Shown: positions 26,782 to 34,912 of the stretch, one piece after another | Layout: each line of letters opens with the position of its first letter | Position numbering within the stretch: position 1 is the stretch's first letter | Assembly (NCBI GenBank): GCA_027489355.1 | Contig: JAIXZY010000039.1 | Coordinates: 62,001 to 126,000 of the forward strand | Origin: Paracoccaceae bacterium | GTDB taxonomy: Bacteria; Pseudomonadota; Alphaproteobacteria; Rhodobacterales; Rhodobacteraceae | DNA: 64,000 nt | Direction: 5' to 3' | Notes under the pieces: model-generated | Seen by the model: only the letters and a program-made list of their open reading frames with translations | Told to the model about the DNA's origin: nothing | Database searches by the model: none | Program-made: the position numbers and the translations under genes

Positions 26782-27795
26782 ATGATTTCGCTTGATCCCG
26801 ACCGCCTGCTGGCCGGCCTGCCGCTTCCTGCGATGCTGGTGCGCGGCGACGACCGTATCCTGGCGCTGAACCCGCCGGCCGAGGCGCTGTTCGGCACGAC
26901 GCTTGTCGGCCGCCACCCGGCGATGGCGGTGCGCGCGCCCTCCGTCCTGGCCGCCATCGGCGAGGTCGCCCGCGGCGGCGGGGTGCAGGAGGTGCGCATG
27001 ACGCTGCGCCGCGAGGGGCAGGAGGCCGTCTACCTCGCCACCGTCTCGGCCCAGGCCGGGGGCGTGCTCGCCGTCTTCCGCGACGTGACCGAGGAAGAGC
27101 GCGCCGGTGAGATGCGGCGGGACTTCGTGGCGAACGTCAGCCATGAGCTGCGCACCCCCCTGACCGCGCTGATGGGGTTCATCGAGACGCTGAAGAACGC
27201 CGCGAAGGACGACCCGAAGGCGCGGGAGATGTTCCTGGAAATCATGGAGGCCGAGGCGGGGCGGATGAACCGGCTTGTTGCCGACCTTCTCCAGCTTTCC
27301 CGCGTCGAGGCGGAGGAGAGGGTGCGGCCGAAGGAGCCGGTGGAGCTGCGGGGGGTGCTGGAGGGGGTGATCTCCTCGCTGGCCGGAGTGGCGGCGAAGA
27401 AGGGGGACCGGGTGGAGCTGGTGGGCGAGCCGGTGACGGTGCCGGGGGACCGGGACCAGCTGGTGCAGGTCTTCACGAACCTGATCGAGAACGCGCTGAA
27501 ATACGGGGGGGCGGGGCAGGTGGTGCGGGTCTCGCTGTCGGCGGAGGAGACGGTGCGGGGGCCGGCGGTGCGGGTCACGGTCGCGGACGAGGGGGAGGGG
27601 ATCGACCCGGTCCACCTGCCGCGGCTGACGGAGCGGTTCTACCGGGTCGATTCCCACCGCTCGCGCGAGATGGGGGGGACGGGGCTCGGCCTCGCCATCG
27701 TGAAGCACATCGTGAGCCGCCACCGGGGGTGGCTGCGGGTGGAGAGCGTTGTGGGCGAGGGGAGCCGGTTCTCGGTCGTCTTGCCGCTGGGGTGA
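26782..27795 (+). CDS. PhoR-like PAS histidine kinase without membrane segments
   Basis: A 337-residue histidine kinase. It starts directly in a PAS-like domain (LLAGLPLPAMLVRGDDRILALNPPAEALFGTTLVG), followed by an H-box VSHELRTPLTALMG with His121, then NLIENALKYG, VADEGEGIDP and GGTGLGLAIVKHI, the N, G1 and G2 boxes. Its closest relatives are PhoR-type phosphate sensors, but no N-terminal membrane span is seen in this reading. The usual pst/phoU/phoB genes do not follow; a foreign-looking segment does. The kinase is probably cytoplasmic, and its input is unknown. Confidence 0.85.
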   Translation: MISLDPDRLLAGLPLPAMLVRGDDRILALNPPAEALFGTTLVGRHPAMAVRAPSVLAAIGEVARGGGVQEVRMTLRREGQEAVYLATVSAQAGGVLAVFRDVTEEERAGEMRRDFVANVSHELRTPLTALMGFIETLKNAAKDDPKAREMFLEIMEAEAGRMNRLVADLLQLSRVEAEERVRPKEPVELRGVLEGVISSLAGVAAKKGDRVELVGEPVTVPGDRDQLVQVFTNLIENALKYGGAGQVVRVSLSAEETVRGPAVRVTVADEGEGIDPVHLPRLTERFYRVDSHRSREMGGTGLGLAIVKHIVSRHRGWLRVESVVGEGSRFSVVLPLG

Positions 27796-27822
27796 GGTGG
27801 GGGCTAGCCAAGGGACTCCGGG

Positions 27823-27900
27823 TGTCCACGGTGGACATTTTCGGATTATGGTTTGGAATCAATGCGTTGCGCGTGAGCATTAGGGGTTTGTTAGGGGGGT
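27823..27900 (+). repeat. Dispersed intergenic element, copy B
   Basis: It starts with TGTCCACGGTGGACA (27823-27837), 27 bases after the phoR-like stop. The first 20 bases, including ATTTTC after the palindrome, match copy A. GGAATCAA and GTTGCGCG fall in register with copy C. The distal half is degenerate, ending in TTAGGGG/GTTAGG-type sequence. Confidence 0.55.
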
Positions 27901-29983
27901 GGTTAAGGGATGGGTTACCGGCCGTACGGTAGTGTTTGCCCGCTCAAAGTAAGGGCGTTGCAGGGATGGAATTTCACCCAATTGCCATAGCGAGTGTAGT
28001 AGACCCCAACGTATGCTCGCTGCGCTCACGAATCTAGTCGGGCAGAAGAGACTTATGATCAGAATCCTGCGGAGGCATCCAAAGGACCACCTGAGCGTCA
28101 GCTGCAGAAATTAATTCTTCGCCGACAAGTTCGTCCTTATACATCTTGTAGCGCATCTCCATATACCGGAAGCAGTCTTCATAATTATCATAGAACTGAT
28201 CTCCACCACCCAAATGGCAAGTCAACTCAAAAACTTGGTCGAAGTAGTCATGAGCATTTACGACGAGGGTTTTCGTGAAACTAGGCAGCTGACCTCTATG
28301 CACAATCAAGTTTCGAGTGCGATATATTCTGTGGAGCTGCCAAATCACTCGACGTTCATGATCCTCAACCGCCTTCAGAGTTTTTGTCCGTGACTTAAGC
28401 GTCGAATGAAGTGAAAACGCTCGATATCTAAGCAAGTGGAAGTCGCCCAAACTATCGAACAGGTCAGCCAATATGGTTTCATTCTCTTTCAGAGTGAGAA
28501 GACAAAAAAACTGTAAGAGAAGATTATCTCCTTCATTGCATGCCGCTGCTTTAACCGACTTAAATGTCCTGCCACGATTCCACCTTAGTAGGTCGCCAAG
28601 CAGGCAACGTGTAAGGCGGCTCATATAATTTATCCCAACAAAAGGTAGGACGCCTTTCGTGACATTTGATATAGTGCTTCCCGAATGGCCTTCAGGAGTA
28701 ATAGTTTCTAGGGCGGTCCAAATATTAACTAACTGGTTCTCAATTGAAGATGATTGATTGCTCATTCCATGGAAGCTAACCGCATTAAAAAACTTCTTTC
28801 GGTCGGGCCCTGAAGGTAGCCTGACTCGCTTCATCATGCTTTCCATTGCTCGTGCGGCTGGGTTCGGAAGTTTATCACGAACAAACTGCATCCTGTTCGA
28901 TACGTTAGCGAATGCACCGCTATTTGCCGCGCAACACCTCTGAACAACGAAAGACCTATCGCCAGAAATTAAATTATGCTTATGATTGAACAGGCCGTAC
29001 ACATGATGAAGTCGGGCAATTTTCTGATTGGCGATTTCGACAGCAGCAAAGGGGTCCTTTGCTTTCACCTTATCGGTTATTGCGACGTGCTTAAAATCTT
29101 TCCCGCAGAGATCCTCTAGGTCTGCTTTATGCTCCTCTAGCTCATCTACGCTCACGATCTTTGTGCCGAAAGCCTTTAGATACATATCATCGAGCAGGTG
29201 GGCCTTAGAGTCAATCGGCGTCATGACGTAAAACAGGTGTTCGTGTGGAAAGATTTCCTTCCAGAATGTTCTCAAGTCAAATTTCTCAGGCACAGGGTCT
29301 TCAAAGAAGAACTTGAGTACCGTTCGGTGAATCCATCGTGTGCTCAAGCCAAGGTTGACCAACGATGCAATCATCTCCCGACAAAGGAAATCGATATCCT
29401 TCTTCCTATTCGCCCCAGGGGTCTGCAATATCTCTTGAGTAAGACGAAAGCACTCGACAGCGTAAGGGTACGGCTTGAGCTGGCCAGCGAGAACCAAGAG
29501 AACCTTCAGCATCTCAGTTGGTGAGGTTCTATCCAATTTGAAGAATCTATCAACGCCAATACTCAAGAGGCCCTGCGCCACTATATTAGAGTGCAATCTT
29601 GTCTCTAGCTCATCAAGCAAGTGCAGAGCGCCCGGTAGCGCCTTTTCGTTCTTAAGGCAGTACTTTAGCGCGTCGATGCATTCAGAGACCAAGGTAGGTG
29701 GTGTTGTTGTTGGCGGTCTATGACTGTCCAATGTGTATTCGAACGCAAGTTCATCCATACGCTGCGCAAAAAACACAAGCAACGAACGATCTTCGCTTTT
29801 CTCCCAATGCTCGGTCGATCTGTATAGCATTCTGCCTAACTGTTTAGTTTGCTGCCGTGAATTCTCGTAGCGTTCCAGTTGGTTAGCGCCGCGCGCTGGT
29901 CATTCGTACAAGCAAGCCACGTAGAAATCAATCATTAGTAATTTTAGAACCGTGCAGGTTGATACTCAAATGTCATCCCCCCC
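27838..29983. other. AT-richer genomic segment carrying one HEPN gene
   Basis: The segment between the phoR-like gene and the nucleoside hydrolase gene differs in composition from its surroundings; one counted stretch inside the gene (28441-28500) is 43% GC. It holds a single gene and two flanks of about 195 and 150 bases with no recognisable gene, integrase or terminal repeat. Boundaries cannot be fixed by eye. Confidence 0.7.
28034..29830 (-). CDS. Apea-like HEPN domain protein, candidate single-gene defence or RNase system
   Basis: A 598-residue protein in an AT-richer segment. The C-terminal part carries features of the Apea-like HEPN family: NQLVNIWTALETITPE near residue 366 and YRTRNLIVHRG near residue 503. 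The latter contains R506-N-L-I-V-H511, the R-x4-H arrangement of HEPN ribonucleases. The N-terminal 350 residues are mostly alpha-helical with FHGMSNQSS before the HEPN part; I recognise no domain there. No signal peptide or membrane segment is seen. The start has only a weak AGG ribosome site, and no antitoxin partner lies beside it. Family knowledge links HEPN domains to toxins and antiphage systems; function here is inference. Confidence 0.78.
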   Translation of the reverse strand: MLYRSTEHWEKSEDRSLLVFFAQRMDELAFEYTLDSHRPPTTTPPTLVSECIDALKYCLKNEKALPGALHLLDELETRLHSNIVAQGLLSIGVDRFFKLDRTSPTEMLKVLLVLAGQLKPYPYAVECFRLTQEILQTPGANRKKDIDFLCREMIASLVNLGLSTRWIHRTVLKFFFEDPVPEKFDLRTFWKEIFPHEHLFYVMTPIDSKAHLLDDMYLKAFGTKIVSVDELEEHKADLEDLCGKDFKHVAITDKVKAKDPFAAVEIANQKIARLHHVYGLFNHKHNLISGDRSFVVQRCCAANSGAFANVSNRMQFVRDKLPNPAARAMESMMKRVRLPSGPDRKKFFNAVSFHGMSNQSSSIENQLVNIWTALETITPEGHSGSTISNVTKGVLPFVGINYMSRLTRCLLGDLLRWNRGRTFKSVKAAACNEGDNLLLQFFCLLTLKENETILADLFDSLGDFHLLRYRAFSLHSTLKSRTKTLKAVEDHERRVIWQLHRIYRTRNLIVHRGQLPSFTKTLVVNAHDYFDQVFELTCHLGGGDQFYDNYEDCFRYMEMRYKMYKDELVGEELISAADAQVVLWMPPQDSDHKSLLPD

Positions 29984-30916
29984 TCACAACCTCCCCAAAC
30001 GTTCCGTCAGGAGCCGGTAGAACCCCTCCCGGTCCACGGAGCCCATGAACATCGCGTTGGGCTCGCGGCCTGTCACGCGCCACCAGTCGGCGACGGTCAT
30101 GCCGAGGGTGAGCTCGGAACCCGTCTCGATCTCCACGTTGATGTGGCGGCCGTGGAAGAGGGCGGGCTCCAAGAGGTAGGCGATCACGCAGGGGTCGTGC
30201 AAGGGGGCGCCTTCGGAGCCGTATTTGGCGGTGTCGAAGCGTTCGAAGAAATCGGTCCAGGAGGCGACGGCCTGGCCGACGGGGGTGCCGAGGGCGCGCA
30301 TCTCCTCCACCCAGGCGCGCGAGGTCAGGGCCTTGTGGGTGACGTCCAAAGGCATGACGACCAGCGGCACGCCGGATTTGAACACGATTTCAGCGGCTTC
30401 CGGGTCGACGTAGAAGTTGAACTCGGCCGCGGGGGTGACGTTGCCGACCTCGAAATAGGCGCCGCCCATCAGGACGATCTCGGCCACGCGGGGGATGATG
30501 TCGGGGGCGCGCTGGAAGGCGGTGGCGATGTTGGTGAGCGGGCCGAGGGGGCAAAGGGTGACGGTGCCCGGGGCCTCGCGCCGGAGGGTGTCGATCAGGA
30601 AGTCGACGGCGTGTTCGGGCTGCAGGGGGTGCGTGGTCTCGGGCAGCGGGATGCCGTCGAGGCCGGTCTTGCCGTGGACGTATTCGGCGGTGACGAGCTT
30701 TCGCTTCAGGGGCGCGTCGCAGCCGGCGTAGACGGGGGTCTGGTGGCCGGCGAGTTCGACGATGGTGCGGGCGTTCTTCTGGGTGAGGGGGAGCGGCACG
30801 TTGCCGGCGACGGCGGTGAGGGCGAGGACCTCAAGCTCGGGCGAGGCGAGGGCGAGGAGGATGGCGACGGCGTCGTCCTGGCCAGGGTCGGTGTCGATGA
30901 TGATCTTGCGGGACAT
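29984..30916 (-). CDS. Nucleoside hydrolase (inosine-uridine preferring family)
   Basis: A 310-residue nucleoside hydrolase. The N-terminal calcium-binding aspartate cluster is DTDPGQDDAVAI, the family signature, near residue 7. A later GPLTNIATAF and a FNFYVDPEAAEIV block with a second conserved aspartate follow. In the family these enzymes release the base from ribonucleosides. I start at MSRKIIIDTDPGQDD with the GGAG ribosome site upstream; the longer reading is proline-rich and crosses the divergent gene region. The gene is divergent from the Asp-box protein. Substrate specificity cannot be read from sequence. Confidence 0.9.
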   Translation of the reverse strand: MSRKIIIDTDPGQDDAVAILLALASPELEVLALTAVAGNVPLPLTQKNARTIVELAGHQTPVYAGCDAPLKRKLVTAEYVHGKTGLDGIPLPETTHPLQPEHAVDFLIDTLRREAPGTVTLCPLGPLTNIATAFQRAPDIIPRVAEIVLMGGAYFEVGNVTPAAEFNFYVDPEAAEIVFKSGVPLVVMPLDVTHKALTSRAWVEEMRALGTPVGQAVASWTDFFERFDTAKYGSEGAPLHDPCVIAYLLEPALFHGRHINVEIETGSELTLGMTVADWWRVTGREPNAMFMGSVDREGFYRLLTERLGRL

Positions 30917-31040
30917 GGGAAGGGCTCCTTTGACGCGGAGTAAGCGGGGTCTGGCCGAATTTGTCCAGATGGTCAGGAAGTTTGCCGTGCAATGTGGCGG
31001 GAGGGGCGTAGGGTTGGGGAGGGACGCGGAGGAGGTGGCG

Positions 31041-32066
31041 ATGGAGATCCTGGTCGGGACGACGAAGGGGCTGTTCGTGCTGGGTGAGGGCCGGGTCGAG
31101 GGGCCGTTCTGCGAGGGCTGGCCGATCAACCATGCGATCGGGCGCGGGGGAGAGATCCTGGCGGCCGGGGGAAGCGGGTGGCATGGGGCGGGGGTCTGGC
31201 GGCGGCGTGGGGGCGCGTGGTCGGTGTCGAAGGGTCCGTTTAAGGGGGCGGAGCAGCTGTGGTCCCTGTGTTTCGACCGGGGCCGGGTGCTGGCGGGGTC
31301 GAAGCCGGCCTATCTGTTCGAGAGTGCCGATGGGGGCGAGACCTGGACCAGGCTGGAGGCCCTGACGGACCAGCCGGGGGCGAGTGAGTGGCAGCCAGGG
31401 GCGGCGGGGCTGACGTTGCATACGATCCTGGCGGACCAGAAGGGGGGGCTGTGGGTCGGGATCTCGGCGGCGGGGGTGTTCGAAAGCCGGGATGGGGGAG
31501 TGACGTGGCAGCAGCGGAACCGGCGGGGGAACCGGGCGGGGCCGGCGGGGGATCTGCCGCGGCACTGGGATGGCGAGGAGATCCGGCGGGAGGACGAGAT
31601 CTTCTCCTGCGTCCACAACCTTGCCTTCGGGGCGGCGGAGGGGCTGATCTACATGCAGAACCACCAGGGGGTGTATCGGTCGCGTGATGGCGGGCAAGTG
31701 TGGGAAGAGGTGACGGAGGGGCTGCCGTCGACCTTCGGGTTTCCGGTCGCGGCTCATCCGACGAAGCCGGGGACGGTCTGGGTGTTCCCGCTGAACGGGG
31801 ATTCGCTCGGGCGGTATCCGGTGGGGGCACGGGCGCTGGTCTGGAAGACCGAGGACGGGGGCGAGACCTGGGCGGGGAAGGGGGACGGGCTGCCCGAGAA
31901 GGACTGCTTCTTCACGGTGCTGCGGCAGGGGATGGCGTCCTGCCCCGGAGGGGTGGCCTTCGGGACGAACTCGGGCTCGGTCTTCTTGTCGCGCGACGAG
32001 GGGGAAAGCTGGGAGGAGGTGGCGCGGCACCTGCCGACGGTCCTGTCCGTGGAGTTCATGGGGTAG
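31041..32066 (+). CDS. Asp-box (BNR) repeat beta-propeller protein, sialidase-like
   Basis: A 341-residue protein with at least five Asp-box motifs of the S-x-D-x-G-x-x-W type (ESADGGETW, ESRDGGVTW, RSRDGGQVW, KTEDGGETW, LSRDEGESW), the signature of sialidase-like and VPS10-type beta-propellers. Catalytic residues of true sialidases are not evident, and there is no signal peptide, so an enzymatic role is unproven. It starts MEILVGTTKGLFVLGEG with a GGAGG site. The stop codon is followed after one base by the palindrome of copy C of the dispersed element. Confidence 0.8.
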   Translation: MEILVGTTKGLFVLGEGRVEGPFCEGWPINHAIGRGGEILAAGGSGWHGAGVWRRRGGAWSVSKGPFKGAEQLWSLCFDRGRVLAGSKPAYLFESADGGETWTRLEALTDQPGASEWQPGAAGLTLHTILADQKGGLWVGISAAGVFESRDGGVTWQQRNRRGNRAGPAGDLPRHWDGEEIRREDEIFSCVHNLAFGAAEGLIYMQNHQGVYRSRDGGQVWEEVTEGLPSTFGFPVAAHPTKPGTVWVFPLNGDSLGRYPVGARALVWKTEDGGETWAGKGDGLPEKDCFFTVLRQGMASCPGGVAFGTNSGSVFLSRDEGESWEEVARHLPTVLSVEFMG

Positions 32067-32067
32067 C

Positions 32068-32146
32068 TGTCCACCGTGGACAGAGCTTCGGTGCTATTGG
32101 AATCAAGGGGTTGGGCGCGGGCGTCAGGAAACTGGAAAGGTTTGCC
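32068..32146 (+). repeat. Dispersed intergenic element, copy C
   Basis: It begins TGTCCACCGTGGACA at 32068-32082, one base after the preceding stop codon. Forty bases later comes GTCAGGAAACTGGAAAGG (32123-32140), against GTTAGGGAATTGGAAAGG at 41 bases in copy A. GGAATCAA and TTGGGCGCGG lie between. The next gene starts at 32176, so the element fills the gap. Confidence 0.6.
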
Positions 32147-32175
32147 ACGTCGTTGCGCGACAGTCGTGGTGGCGA

Positions 32176-33711
32176 ATGTTTCTTGGGCGCAGCATGCTAA
32201 AGCAACTGTCGCGGAACGCCTTGACCAAGCCACATTCCCTGCGAAGGATACCGCCATTCGCCGGAGAAAAGACCTTGCGCCTGGTTGTCCTTGTCCTGCT
32301 GTTGATGGTTCAGATCGCCCCGGCCCGGGCCTTCACCGCCGATCAGCTGCGCGACGAGTTCGACGCCCGCTTGCTGACCGATCAGGAGAAGCGGCTTCTG
32401 CAGACGGGGCTGGCCTTTGCCAATGTCTACAACGGGCTGATCGACGGGGCCTGGGGCGGCGGAAGCCAGCGCGCGCTGGAACGCTTCAGGGCCGAGAATG
32501 GCGGGTCGGCGGCCTTTGTCACCAATGCCGATGCGGTCTACGCCGCAATGCAGGCCTTTTCGGCGATCAACGCAGAAGGCTGGGAGCGGCAATACATCTC
32601 GGCGCTGGACATGTCGTTTCTGGTGCCAACGGCCGCACTGGTCGATGGTGCGCCGTCCGACAGTTTCGTGAACATGGACGTGAGCGGGCGGTCCATCGGC
32701 TATTCGATGACCATCGACAGCGGTACGGCAGCTGAAAGCTATCATCTTTACACGATGCGTCAGGCGGTGGGTGAGGCCTATACCGTGCGGCGGCCGAAGC
32801 TGTGGATCACCTCGGCGCGGACGGCGGAGGGGGTGACGCTTTACACCCGCTCGGACCTGCGGGGCGGGGGCTGGTCGACGCTGATGATCTCGGGGACGGA
32901 TCGTGACGCCGGGGCGCTTGCGGCAATTACCGGAAGCATCGCGCCCGGCTATGCCCCGCCGATCGGGATTTCGCCGGGACGGCTGGCAACGGGTGTCGAG
33001 GTTCTGGCGGGACTTCTGGCGGCGGAAGAGGCCCCGGATACCCCGTCGCGGCCGTCGCCGGGTGCAAACGTCGCCAAGGCTGATCCGGCCCCGGCGCCCG
33101 CGCCCTCGGGGACCGGAACCGGGTTCACCGTGACGGAAACCGGCACGCTGCTGACCAACCATCATGTCATTTCCGGCTGTGCCAGCCTGACGGTGGATGG
33201 GAATCCTGCGAAGGTCATTGCCGAGGACGAGGTGTTCGACCTGGCGCTCTTGCAGGTCGACGGACTTTCGGGCGCGGTGCCTGCGGTCTTCGCCGACAGT
33301 CCGGCGCGGCTGAATTCGGATGTGACGGTGGTGGGGTATCCGCTGTCGGGCCTCTTGGGCGGGTTGAACGTGACGCGGGGTGCGGTGACAAGCACCAAGG
33401 GCATCGGAGGGGATGGCATCAACATGCAGATTTCCGCGCCGGTCCAGCCCGGCAATTCCGGGGGGCCGGTCCTGAGCGCAGCGGGGCAGGTGGTGGGCGT
33501 GGTCGTGGCGCGGCTGAGCGACGCATATGCGATGGAGAGTTACGGCAGCGTGCCGCAGAATGTTAACTTCGCGATCCGGGGTGAGATTGCCAAGCTGTTC
33601 CTGGCGCAGAACGGGGTCGAACCTGCTGTGACCGCTGCGGGCGCAGCGCTTCCGCCCGAGGACCTTGCCGAGATCGCGCAAGGATTTACCCGGCACGTCG
33701 TGTGCAATTGA
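32176..33711 (+). CDS. Trypsin-like serine protease with N-terminal domain
   Basis: A 511-residue exported protease. After a long basic leader and hydrophobic segment (LRLVVLVLLLMVQIAPARA) comes a helical N-terminal region including TADQLRDEFDARLLTDQEKRLLQTGLAFANVYNGLIDGAWG, resembling a peptidoglycan-binding repeat. The C-terminal trypsin-like domain has TNHHVISG (His), DLALLQV (Asp) and PGNSGGPVLS (Ser), the triad of the HtrA/S1 type. A Pro/Ala-rich linker joins them. The start is ambiguous: ATG at 32176 or 32194. It converges on the Fe(III)-binding gene with a bidirectional hairpin between. Confidence 0.85.
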   Translation: MFLGRSMLKQLSRNALTKPHSLRRIPPFAGEKTLRLVVLVLLLMVQIAPARAFTADQLRDEFDARLLTDQEKRLLQTGLAFANVYNGLIDGAWGGGSQRALERFRAENGGSAAFVTNADAVYAAMQAFSAINAEGWERQYISALDMSFLVPTAALVDGAPSDSFVNMDVSGRSIGYSMTIDSGTAAESYHLYTMRQAVGEAYTVRRPKLWITSARTAEGVTLYTRSDLRGGGWSTLMISGTDRDAGALAAITGSIAPGYAPPIGISPGRLATGVEVLAGLLAAEEAPDTPSRPSPGANVAKADPAPAPAPSGTGTGFTVTETGTLLTNHHVISGCASLTVDGNPAKVIAEDEVFDLALLQVDGLSGAVPAVFADSPARLNSDVTVVGYPLSGLLGGLNVTRGAVTSTKGIGGDGINMQISAPVQPGNSGGPVLSAAGQVVGVVVARLSDAYAMESYGSVPQNVNFAIRGEIAKLFLAQNGVEPAVTAAGAALPPEDLAEIAQGFTRHVVCN

Positions 33712-33714
33712 GAA

Positions 33715-33735
33715 GGGCGCGCCTTGGGCGCGCCC
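33715..33735. terminator. Bidirectional terminator after the protease gene
   Basis: The 9-base stem GGGCGCGCC and GGCGCGCCC with a TTG loop lies 3 bases after the protease stop and 28 bases before the stop of the convergent binding-protein gene. No T-tract is seen on either strand. Confidence 0.65.
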
Positions 33736-33762
33736 CTACGAGTCAGTCTGACCTTTGGCGCG

Positions 33763-34761
33763 TCAGCCGTCGAAGTCCACCGTCTCCATGATCTTCAGCG
33801 CCGCGGCGCGGGCCTTGGCAATGTCGGCCAGCGGGGTCGCGTCGGGGGTGAACTCGCCCCAGCTTTTCACCAGCTCGGACCGCTCGACGCCGGCCTTGAC
33901 CGGGAATTCGTAGTTCGTCTCGGCATAGATCTTCTGGGCGGTGTCCGAGGACAGCCATTCCATGAATTTCAGCGCGTTTTCCTTGTTCGGCGCGGATTTG
34001 GTCATCGCCACGCCCGAGATGTTCAGGTGGGTGCCGCCGGCTTCGAAGGTCGGGAAGACGATGTTCACCGCATCGGCCCAGGCCTTCTGCTCCGGGTCGG
34101 CCAGCATCTGGCCCATGTAATAGGTGTTCCCCAGCGCGATGTCGCACTCGCCCGCCGCGATGGCCTTGACCTGGTCGCGGTCGCCGCCGTCGGGCTTCTT
34201 GGCGAGGTTGGCCTTCAGCCCTTCGGCCCATTGCGTCGCATAGGCCTCGTCATGGTGGACGATCATCGCGCCGAGAAGGGCGATGTTGTAGTCGTGCAGG
34301 CCCGAACGGGTGCAGAGCCGCCCCTTCCATTTGTCCGAGGCGAGGTCCTCGTAGGTGGTGACTTCGCCGGGTTTGACGCGGTCCTTCGAGGCATAGACGA
34401 CGCGGGCGCGGGAGGTGAGGCCGAACCAGTGGTCGGCGGGGTCGCGCAGTTCGGCGGGGATGTTGGCTTCCAGCACGTCGGACTGGACCGCCTGCGTGAC
34501 GCCCGCGTCGACGATCTGCATCAGGCGGGCAATGTCGACGGTGAGCACGAGATCGGCGGGCGAGCGGTCGCCCTCGGCCTGGAGCCGTTCGGCCATGCCC
34601 TTGTCGACGAAGGCCACGTTCACCGCGATCCCGGTTTCCTTGGTGAAGGCGTCGACGAGGGGCTGGATCAGCTCGGGCTGGCGGTGGGAGTAGACGTTGA
34701 TTTCCTGCGCAAGCGCGGGAACCGAGCAGGCGAGGAGGGCGAGGGTCGAGAGGCGCAGCAT
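33763..34761 (-). CDS. Fe(III) ABC transporter substrate-binding protein (FutA/AfuA family)
   Basis: A 332-residue periplasmic iron-binding protein with signal peptide MLRLSTLALLACSVPALA. Family features are visible: INVYSHRQPEL at the start of the mature protein, and GNTYYMGQML with the tyrosine pair that binds ferric iron in FbpA/FutA proteins. NISGVAMTKSAPNKENALKFMEWL is a typical C-lobe block. No permease or ATPase gene of the system is adjacent in this window. The MazG gene follows upstream on the same strand but is unrelated. Confidence 0.9.
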   Translation of the reverse strand: MLRLSTLALLACSVPALAQEINVYSHRQPELIQPLVDAFTKETGIAVNVAFVDKGMAERLQAEGDRSPADLVLTVDIARLMQIVDAGVTQAVQSDVLEANIPAELRDPADHWFGLTSRARVVYASKDRVKPGEVTTYEDLASDKWKGRLCTRSGLHDYNIALLGAMIVHHDEAYATQWAEGLKANLAKKPDGGDRDQVKAIAAGECDIALGNTYYMGQMLADPEQKAWADAVNIVFPTFEAGGTHLNISGVAMTKSAPNKENALKFMEWLSSDTAQKIYAETNYEFPVKAGVERSELVKSWGEFTPDATPLADIAKARAAALKIMETVDFDG

Positions 34762-34875
34762 TGGCTGACTCCTTTTGTCAGGTTTATGCGGCGGGTGTAG
34801 GGGGTCCCCGCGGATCGGTCAAGAGCCTGAGCGAAATGGTCGGGCTTTTTGCCGCAGTGTGTAGGGCGGCCGTCG

Positions 34876-34912
34876 GAGCCTCCGGCGGGGATATTTGGGC
34901 CAGCATGAAAGG
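34876..34912 (+). repeat. Recurrent GCCTCCGGCGGGGATATTT motif, copy 1
   Basis: GCCTCCGGCGGGGATATTT, followed by GGGCCAGCATGAAAGG, just beyond the MazG stop. A second copy is at 41534-41562. Both lie in intergenic spacers, so it is a repetitive extragenic sequence; the function is unknown. Confidence 0.6.

Noticed and set aside
27300-27620. G-runs in the phoR-like gene as G-quadruplex structures
   Set aside because: Runs of four or more G are frequent, but four runs with short loops could not be found; the pattern is explained by high GC coding bias.
28034-29830. A toxin-antitoxin reading of the HEPN gene
   Set aside because: No small partner gene flanks it; the protein is long and alone, unlike HEPN/MNT pairs.
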